Part shown: piece by piece, positions 7,329 through 12,261 of the stretch
Position numbering within the stretch: the first letter of the stretch is position 1
Layout of the letters: each line of letters starts with the position of its first letter
Source of the DNA: JBLKSS01 sp047607725
GTDB lineage: Bacteria > Pseudomonadota > Gammaproteobacteria > Enterobacterales > Enterobacteriaceae
Reading direction: 5' to 3'
DNA length: 12,261 bases
Assembly: GCF_047607725.1 (NCBI RefSeq)
Contig: NZ_JBLKSS010000096.1
Coordinates: 1-12,261 of the forward strand
Made by a program: the position numbers and the translations under genes
The notes under the pieces: model-generated
What the model saw: only the letters and a program-made list of their open reading frames with translations
Told to the model about the DNA's origin: nothing
Databases searched by the model: none

Positions 7329-9203
7329 ATGGCTATTGAAATCAACGTACCGGATATCGGTGCAGATGAAGTGGAAGTCACCGAAGTCCTGGTCAGCGTG
7401 GGCGATAAAGTCGACGCTGAGCAGTCGCTGATTACCGTGGAAGGCGACAAAGCGTCCATGGAAGTGCCCTCGCCGCAGGCGGGGGTGGTGAAAGAGTTAA
7501 AGGTGGCGGTGGGCGATAAAGTTACCACCGGCAAACTGATTATGGTCTTCGAGGAAGCCGAGGGTGGCACCGAGAAGCCTGCCGCCGCGCCGGAGCAGGC
7601 CGCCGCCGGCGGTGCCACACAGAGTAAAGAGGTTAACGTTCCCGATATCGGCGGCGACGAGGTGGAAGTCACCGAAGTGCTGGTGAAGGTGGGCGACAAG
7701 GTCGAGGCCGAACAGTCGCTTATCACCGTCGAGGGCGATAAGGCGTCGATGGAAGTGCCGGCGCCGTTCGCGGGGACGGTCAAAGAACTGAAGGTCAATA
7801 CCGGCGATAAAGTGAACACGGGTTCGCTTATCATGGTCTTCGAGGTCGCAGGTGGCGGCAGCGACGCCGCACCCGTCGAGGCCGAAGCGCCGCAGCAGAG
7901 CGCGCCCGCTCAATCCTGCGGTAGTCAAGACGTCAATGTGCCGGATATCGGCGGCGACGAAGTGGAAGTCACCGAGGTCATGGTCAAGGTGGGCGATAAG
8001 ATCAGCGCCGAACAGTCGCTGATTACTGTGGAAGGTGACAAGGCGTTGATGGAAGTGCCGGCGCCGTTCGCGGGGACCGTCAAAGAGATCAAGATTAACG
8101 TCGGTGATAAGGTCAGCACCGGTTCGCAGATTATGGTGTTCGAGGTGGAAGGCGCCGCCCCCGCGCCGGCCGCCGCCAAGGAAAGCGCCGCGACTGTGGC
8201 CCCTGCGCCGGCAACCGACGCTAACAAGAGCGCCGCTGCCGCCCCGTCGCCGGCCCAAGGCAAAGGCGAATTAGCCGAAAACGACACCTACGTGCATGCC
8301 ACCCCGGTTATCCGCCGGCTGGCGCGCGAATTCGGCGTCAACCTGGCGAAGGTGAAAGGTACCGGGCGTAAAGGCCGTATTTTACGCGAAGATATCCAGG
8401 CGTACGTCAAAGAGGCGGTCAAACGCGCCGAAGCTGCCGCTGCCGGCGGCGGTACGCGGCCGGGCCTGCTGCCCTGGCCGAAAGTGGACTTCAGCAAGTT
8501 CGGCGACACCGAAGAGGTGGAGCTGGGCCGGATCCAGAAAATCTCCGGCGCCAACCTGCACCGCAACTGGGTGATGATCCCCCATGTGACCCAGTTCGAC
8601 GAAGCCGATATCACCGAAGTGGAAGCCTTCCGCAAACAGCAGAATGCCGAAGCCGAGAAGAAGAAACTGGATGTGAAAATCACACCGCTGGTGTTTATCA
8701 TGAAGGTGGTTGCCAAGGCGCTGGAAGAGCTGCCGCGTTTTAACAGCTCGCTGTCCGAAGACGCCCAGAAACTGACGCTGAAGAAATACATCAACATCGG
8801 CGTGGCGGTAGACACCCCGAATGGTCTGGTGGTGCCAGTCTTCCGCGATGTGAATAAGAAAGGCATAGTGGAACTGTCGCGCGAGCTGGCGGATATCTCG
8901 AAAAAGGCCCGCGCCGGCAAGCTGACGTCGTCGGATATGCAGGGCGGCTGTTTCACCATCTCCAGCCTGGGCGGCATCGGCGGTACGGCGTTTACGCCTA
9001 TCGTCAATGCGCCGGAAGTGGCGATACTCGGCGTGTCCAAATCGTCGATGAAGCCGGTGTGGAACGGTAAAGAGTTCGCGCCCCGACTGATGCTGCCGCT
9101 GTCGCTGTCCTATGAGCACCGGGTCATCGACGGCGCCGACGGTGCGCGTTTTATCAGCTTCATCAATAATGTGATGTCCGATATCCGTCGCTTGGTGATG
9201 TAA
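7329..9203 (+). CDS. aceF: pyruvate dehydrogenase E2, dihydrolipoamide acetyltransferase
   Basis: AceF forms the core of the complex, carries acetyl on lipoyl arms and transfers it to CoA. The 624 residues (E. coli 630) show three N-terminal lipoyl domains with lysines at 41, 138 and 238 in GDKA(S/L)MEV, joined by Ala/Pro/Glu-rich flexible linkers. A peripheral subunit-binding domain follows at about 323-360 (HATPVIRRLAREFGVNLAKV). The catalytic domain spans about 385-624, with the active-site motif HRVIDG at 597-602 and ending in SDIRRLVM. The third lipoyl domain has DKALMEV instead of DKASMEV; the lysine itself is kept. Domains 2 and 3 are nearly identical at the DNA level with a 300-bp offset. 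The start lies 15 bp after the aceE stop, with GAGG at 7314-7317 as a rather distant ribosome site. No disruption was seen. Confidence 0.98.
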   Translation: MAIEINVPDIGADEVEVTEVLVSVGDKVDAEQSLITVEGDKASMEVPSPQAGVVKELKVAVGDKVTTGKLIMVFEEAEGGTEKPAAAPEQAAAGGATQSKEVNVPDIGGDEVEVTEVLVKVGDKVEAEQSLITVEGDKASMEVPAPFAGTVKELKVNTGDKVNTGSLIMVFEVAGGGSDAAPVEAEAPQQSAPAQSCGSQDVNVPDIGGDEVEVTEVMVKVGDKISAEQSLITVEGDKALMEVPAPFAGTVKEIKINVGDKVSTGSQIMVFEVEGAAPAPAAAKESAATVAPAPATDANKSAAAAPSPAQGKGELAENDTYVHATPVIRRLAREFGVNLAKVKGTGRKGRILREDIQAYVKEAVKRAEAAAAGGGTRPGLLPWPKVDFSKFGDTEEVELGRIQKISGANLHRNWVMIPHVTQFDEADITEVEAFRKQQNAEAEKKKLDVKITPLVFIMKVVAKALEELPRFNSSLSEDAQKLTLKKYINIGVAVDTPNGLVVPVFRDVNKKGIVELSRELADISKKARAGKLTSSDMQGGCFTISSLGGIGGTAFTPIVNAPEVAILGVSKSSMKPVWNGKEFAPRLMLPLSLSYEHRVIDGADGARFISFINNVMSDIRRLVM

Positions 9204-9208
9204 CTTCC

Positions 9209-9230
9209 AGGCCGGCCCGCTGGCCGGCCT
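9209..9230 (+). terminator. hairpin after aceF, likely partial terminator
   Basis: AGGCCGGCC and GGCCGGCCT form a perfect 9-bp GC-rich stem around the loop CGCT, starting six bases after the aceF stop. The following GCTTGTTCC is a poor U tract, so it probably reduces rather than stops read-through into lpdA, or protects the aceEF mRNA 3' end. Confidence 0.55.
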
Positions 9231-9308
9231 GCTTGTTCCTGCGTCGCCGCCGAAGGCGGAGGACGGTCGTCGGCGGTACCAATTAAACATGCGCCGTCGT
9301 CACATACT

Positions 9309-9338
9309 TTGCAGTCTATTAATATTTATGTAAACTAT
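9309..9338 (+). promoter_or_regulatory. putative lpdA promoter
   Basis: TTGCAG at 9309-9314 could serve as -35 and TAAACT at 9331-9336 as -10, 16 bp apart, within an AT-rich patch that stands out from the GC-rich surroundings. In E. coli lpd has its own promoter between aceF and lpd in addition to read-through from the pdh promoter. The leader from here to the start codon is about 95 nt and contains two copies of GACGTC and a possible CGCGT/ACGCG hairpin at about 9369-9390. Confidence 0.45.
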
Positions 9339-9434
9339 GCGTGATGGAGACGTCCCGGTGGACACAGCGCGTTATGCAAATATACGCGATAAAATAGACG
9401 TCTGACCCGCCGGACAATCAACTAAGAGGTCATG

Positions 9435-10862
9435 ATGAGTACTGAAATAAAAACTCAGGTCGTGGTACTTGGGGCAGGCCCAGGTGGCTATTCTGCGGCA
9501 TTCCGCTGTGCGGATTTAGGTCTGGAGACCGTCCTGGTGGAACGTTATTCCACCCTCGGCGGGGTCTGCCTGAACGTAGGTTGTATCCCCTCCAAAGCCT
9601 TATTGCACGTCGCTAAAGTCATCGAAGAGGCCAAGGCGCTGAGCAAAAACGGTATCGTCTTTGGCGAGCCGCAAACCGATATCGACAAAGTGCGCACCTG
9701 GAAGGAAAAGGTGGTCAATCAGTTGACCGGCGGTCTGAGCGGTATGGCTAAAGCGCGTAAGGTCAAGGTGATAAACGGTTACGGCAAATTCACCGGCGCC
9801 AACACCCTGCAGGTAGAAGGCGAAAACGGCACGACAACCGTTACCTTCGACAACGCTATCATTGCCGCGGGCTCCCGCCCGATCCAACTGCCGTTTATTC
9901 CCCATGACGATCCCCGCGTATGGGATTCTACCGATGCGCTCGCCCTGACCACCGTGCCGAAGCGCCTGCTGGTGATGGGCGGCGGGATCATCGGTCTGGA
10001 AATGGCCACCGTTTACCACGCGCTCGGATCGGAAATCGACGTGGTGGAAATGTTCGATCAGGTTATCCCGGCGGCCGATAAAGACGTGGTAAAAGTCTTT
10101 ACCAAGCGCATCAGCTCCCATTTCAACCTGATGCTGGAAACCAAAGTCACCGCAGTGGAAGCCAAAGAAGACGGTGTGTATGTCAGCATGGAAGGGAAAA
10201 AAGCACCGTCGGAAGCCCAGCGCTATGACGTCGTCCTGGTCGCCATCGGCCGCGTGCCGAACGGCAAACTGCTGGATGCCGGCCAGGCCGGGGTAGAGGT
10301 GGACGATCGAGGTTTCATCCGCGTCGACAAACAAATGCGCACCAATGTGCCGCACATCTACGCTATCGGCGATATCGTCGGCCAGCCAATGCTGGCGCAC
10401 AAAGGCACCCACGAGGGCCACGTGGCGGCGGAAGTTATCGCCGGTAAGAAACACTATTTCGATCCGAAAGTCATCCCGTCTATCGCCTATACCGAGCCGG
10501 AAGTGGCCTGGGTCGGTCTGACGGAAAAAGAAGCGAAAGAAAAAAGCATCCGCTATGAGGTCGCCACTTTCCCGTGGGCGGCATCCGGCCGCGCCATCGC
10601 TTCCGACTGCCAGGACGGTATGACCAAGCTGATTTTTGATAAAGAAAGCCATCGGTTGATCGGCGGCGCGGTCGTCGGCGTCAACGGCGGCGAGCTGCTG
10701 GGCGAAATCGGTCTGGCCATCGAAATGGGCTGCGATGCGGAAGATATCGCGCTGACCATTCATGCGCACCCCACGCTGCATGAATCGGTGGGTCTGGCGG
10801 CGGAAGTTTATGAAGGCACCATTACCGGCCTGCCCAACGCCAAAGCGAAGAAAATGAAATAA
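9435..10862 (+). CDS. lpdA: dihydrolipoamide dehydrogenase (E3)
   Basis: Lpd is the FAD enzyme that reoxidises dihydrolipoyl groups with NAD+ for pyruvate and 2-oxoglutarate dehydrogenases and glycine cleavage. The 475-residue product (E. coli 474) has the FAD-binding motif GAGPGGY at 13-19, the redox disulfide CLNVGC with Cys45 and Cys50, the NAD-binding motif GGGIIGLE at 182-189, a second FAD contact IYAIGDI at 308-314, and the His-Glu catalytic pair His445/Glu450 in HAHPTLHE. Two ATGs stand in tandem at 9432 and 9435 after AAGAGG (9424-9429). I chose the second because it gives normal ribosome-site spacing and the E. coli N-terminus MSTEIKTQVVVLG. A 231-bp gap with its own probable promoter separates it from aceF, so it can be expressed independently to supply several complexes. 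No lesion was seen. Confidence 0.98.
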   Translation: MSTEIKTQVVVLGAGPGGYSAAFRCADLGLETVLVERYSTLGGVCLNVGCIPSKALLHVAKVIEEAKALSKNGIVFGEPQTDIDKVRTWKEKVVNQLTGGLSGMAKARKVKVINGYGKFTGANTLQVEGENGTTTVTFDNAIIAAGSRPIQLPFIPHDDPRVWDSTDALALTTVPKRLLVMGGGIIGLEMATVYHALGSEIDVVEMFDQVIPAADKDVVKVFTKRISSHFNLMLETKVTAVEAKEDGVYVSMEGKKAPSEAQRYDVVLVAIGRVPNGKLLDAGQAGVEVDDRGFIRVDKQMRTNVPHIYAIGDIVGQPMLAHKGTHEGHVAAEVIAGKKHYFDPKVIPSIAYTEPEVAWVGLTEKEAKEKSIRYEVATFPWAASGRAIASDCQDGMTKLIFDKESHRLIGGAVVGVNGGELLGEIGLAIEMGCDAEDIALTIHAHPTLHESVGLAAEVYEGTITGLPNAKAKKMK

Positions 10863-10881
10863 CGTTTCTTTGCCCTTCGGC

Positions 10882-10911
10882 AAAAAAAAAGCGCCGCTAG
10901 GCGCCTTTTTT
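10882..10911. terminator. bidirectional rho-independent terminator after lpdA
   Basis: GCGCC (10891-10895) and GGCGC (10900-10904) pair around GCTA. On the plus strand the stem is followed by C and a run of six T; on the minus strand it is followed by nine T. It can therefore end lpdA transcription from the left and the minus-strand pseudogene from the right, whose stop codon at 10910-10912 overlaps the T run. Confidence 0.8.
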
Positions 10912-11896
10912 ATTGCGTGCCGTGCGGCGGCTGCCGCGCGTCGCTCGCGTCATTGTCGGGCGGCGTTAAATTGAACAGCTCACAGGCGGTGGTTTCCCCC
11001 ACCGGGAAACGAGCCAATAGCTGTCTCACCTCCGGGCGATGAATCGCGTCGCCGATGTAATCGACCAACTGCAGGAGATGGGGGCGGGCAAGATATTTCA
11101 GTAGCGTATCCTCTTTGGTCATGTAGCCCACGAGGCAAAGCGCTCGCAAATTAGGGTAGTCGGTGGTTAGCAGCGCCGTTTTTAACCGGCTGCCGCGAAA
11201 TTTGTCGTGGGTGGCGCAACGATTGGCAAAGAAAAGAATGTCGTGGCGATAATGCGCCAGAAAACAGGCGCTATCGTCGCCGTTGGTAATACCAAGCAGG
11301 TTCTCCCGCCCGTAGGCGGGATCGTCAAGCTCGGCGTGTATTTTTTACCGCACTGCCGGCGCGTCGGCCATGCTTTCGATTTACGATTGGATATACCGTT
11401 CCGGCGTCAGCTGTTCACGGATTTCCGCCAAAGCATCGTCCAGCGACTGGCAGACTTTCATGGTGCACACTTCCGCAAAGTGATGTTCCAAACGGTAATC
11501 CAGCGGCGGCGATTGATAGATTTGATAATCACCTATTCGCATCAGATAGGACCAGGGCGCCTGCTCCAGCGGATCATAGCGTAGCGATAGCTGAAAAACC
11601 TTGCGGTACTCGCTGTTGGCATAGGCCCGCAACTGCATAAAACGGGCAACCATGGTTGCCGGCGTGAGATCGTGCGGCTCTCCGGCGCCGGGCTGGCTGA
11701 GCTGCTGGTAGAGCCGGGTGATGGCGGCGCGCTTGCCGCCTTTGCGGAAAAATCTGTCGAACAGTCGATCGATAAGCCCCATATGGCTGGCGTCGTCCAG
11801 CGTTCGGGCCTGGATAATGCGCGTAATGCGGCCGCTGGTCAGCGCCCAACCGCTGTTCAGGATAATACTGAGGGGGGGACTAGAGATGATATCCAT
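10910..11896 (-). pseudogene. SopD-like type III effector pseudogene (two in-frame stops)
   Basis: One minus-strand frame runs from ATG 11894-11896 to TAA 10910-10912, 328 positions, close to the roughly 317 residues of SopD. Two in-frame TAA codons interrupt it: 11381-11383 (position 172) and 11345-11347 (position 184). A GGAGG ribosome site precedes the ATG by nine bases. The conceptual protein resembles Salmonella SopD and SopD2, recalled from memory. Residues 39-50, MGLIDRLFDRFF, match MGVWDRFKDCFR and MGGWDKVQDHFR. The segment at 82-128 (ARFMQLRAYANSE to IGDYQIYQS) aligns with AFTQLKEYANPS and VGDTVISQS. Position 254 onward, C-x2-GY with Pro272, keeps the spacing of FCKIGY to HP in SopD2. 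SopD proteins are injected into host cells by type III secretion and act on Rab GTPases. The C-terminal 50 positions do not match. No lesion separates the pieces other than the stops, so this was one gene. Family assignment is moderate; the broken state is clear. Confidence 0.6.
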
Positions 11897-12020
11897 ATCA
11901 TGTTGCCTCCGTCGTAAAGGCAACCATTTAATGCTAACCCCCCGTGATTGGCAAACCGTTATTGGCGTTACTGGTCGCTTTTTGCAACTCGATGGTGAAG
12001 GGGTGTAGATTCCGACGTAT

Positions 12021-12097
12021 CCGATCATCTGTTCCGGCGACATCCGATCAGTTAATTCCGATATTTTCCGATCACCCATTCCAGTGATATTCGATCA
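12021..12097. repeat. four ~23-bp-spaced terminal repeats of the IS
   Basis: CCGATCA occurs at 12021-12027, 12044-12050 and 12068-12074, and the variant TCGATCA at 12091-12097. Flanking bases such as ATTCC and GTTCC also recur. These are the internal terminal repeats expected near an IS21-family end. Confidence 0.65.
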
Positions 12098-12124
12098 CGT
12101 GTTTGCTCATCTTCTGACTCGGTT

Positions 12125-12261
12125 TTAGTCTATTTTTCCTGTGCTGGCTACTCCTTGCTCTTTGCGTAGTGATTCGCCTTTAAGTTCCAGTCGATAGCTG
12201 GGGTGTACTAGCCGATCGAGTAACGCGTCAGCTGTCGTGGGGTTTTCTATCAGTCCATACC
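12125..12261 (-). CDS. istB: IstB-type transposition helper ATPase, C-terminal fragment
   Basis: The frame enters from the right edge and ends at TAA 12125-12127, giving about 45 residues: YGLIENPTTADALLDRLVHP then SYRLELKGESLRK and a short tail. DALLDRLVH followed by LELKGES is the characteristic C-terminal signature of IstB, the AAA+ ATPase that assists the IstA transposase of IS21-family elements. The Walker motifs would lie outside the window. Whether the element is complete or active cannot be told from here. Confidence 0.85.
   Translation of the reverse strand, partial: YGLIENPTTADALLDRLVHPSYRLELKGESLRKEQGVASTGKID

Larger units (their letters stand above)
12004..12261 (-). mobile_element. 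IS21-family insertion sequence, right (istB) end, runs off window
   Basis: The outer end appears to be at 12004, where the plus strand begins TGTAGATTCC; IS21-family elements end in TG/CA. Just inside lie four near-direct repeats (C/T)CGATCA at 12021, 12044, 12068 and 12091, spaced 23-24 bp, which fits the multiple terminal repeats bound by the IstA transposase. Inside these lies the 3' end of istB. The other end and any target duplication are outside the window. Confidence 0.75.

Noticed and set aside
9600..10883. 427-residue open frame antisense to lpdA
   Set aside because: It mirrors the lpdA codons of a GC-rich gene, has no recognisable protein features and lpdA is certain. Similar long antisense frames across aceE and aceF were dropped for the same reason.
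11345..11383. Programmed read-through or recoding at the two TAA codons
   Set aside because: Two TAA codons 36 bp apart in a locus next to an IS and other pseudogenes are better explained by decay; no recoding signal was seen.
11381..12079. 232-residue minus-strand ORF starting inside the IS end
   Set aside because: Its first 61 codons come partly from IS terminal repeats and leader DNA. The effector-like protein starts at 11896, where a GGAGG site is found.

Overview
The window looks like chromosome from a Sodalis-type insect endosymbiont (Enterobacterales). The pyruvate dehydrogenase cluster is enterobacterial at the protein level, but it sits among freshly broken genes, gene-poor stretches and an IS21-type insertion sequence. 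That mixture of intact core metabolism and young pseudogenes is typical of Sodalis glossinidius and the weevil symbiont. The genus is an inference from memory; no database search was possible.

Layout. Positions 1-1755 are visibly more AT-rich and gene-poor. They hold one orphan minus-strand ORF (115-636), an 18-bp palindrome (819-836), a possible membrane-protein remnant (872-1155) and a decayed 21-bp tandem repeat (about 1484-1699). Positions 1756-3270 carry aroP (minus strand), broken by a single inserted base, with its terminator and a pair of TyrR boxes. Positions 3271-4512 carry the pdhR promoter region with a perfect PdhR operator, then pdhR itself, killed by two nonsense codons and one inserted base. 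Positions 4513-10911 hold the intact aceE, aceF and lpdA genes, with an imperfect stem-loop before aceE, a hairpin after aceF, a separate leader before lpdA and a strong terminator after it. Positions 10910-11896 (minus strand) hold a pseudogene whose conceptual protein resembles the Salmonella type III effectors SopD and SopD2, interrupted by two in-frame TAA codons. From about 12004 to the end lies the istB end of an IS21-family element.

How it fits together. AceE (E1p), AceF (E2p) and Lpd (E3) form the pyruvate dehydrogenase complex, and Lpd also serves 2-oxoglutarate dehydrogenase and glycine cleavage. All catalytic motifs I checked are present, so the complex should work. Its pyruvate-responsive repressor PdhR is dead while its operator is intact, so the operon has probably lost that control. 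The aromatic amino acid permease AroP is also dead although its TyrR boxes remain. The gene order aroP-pdhR-aceE-aceF-lpd matches E. coli, but the outer neighbours do not: ampE is not seen on the left, and yacH/acnB are replaced on the right by the effector-like pseudogene and the IS. The most interesting items are the SopD-like pseudogene, the operator that outlived its repressor, the 21-bp repeat and the orphan ORF.
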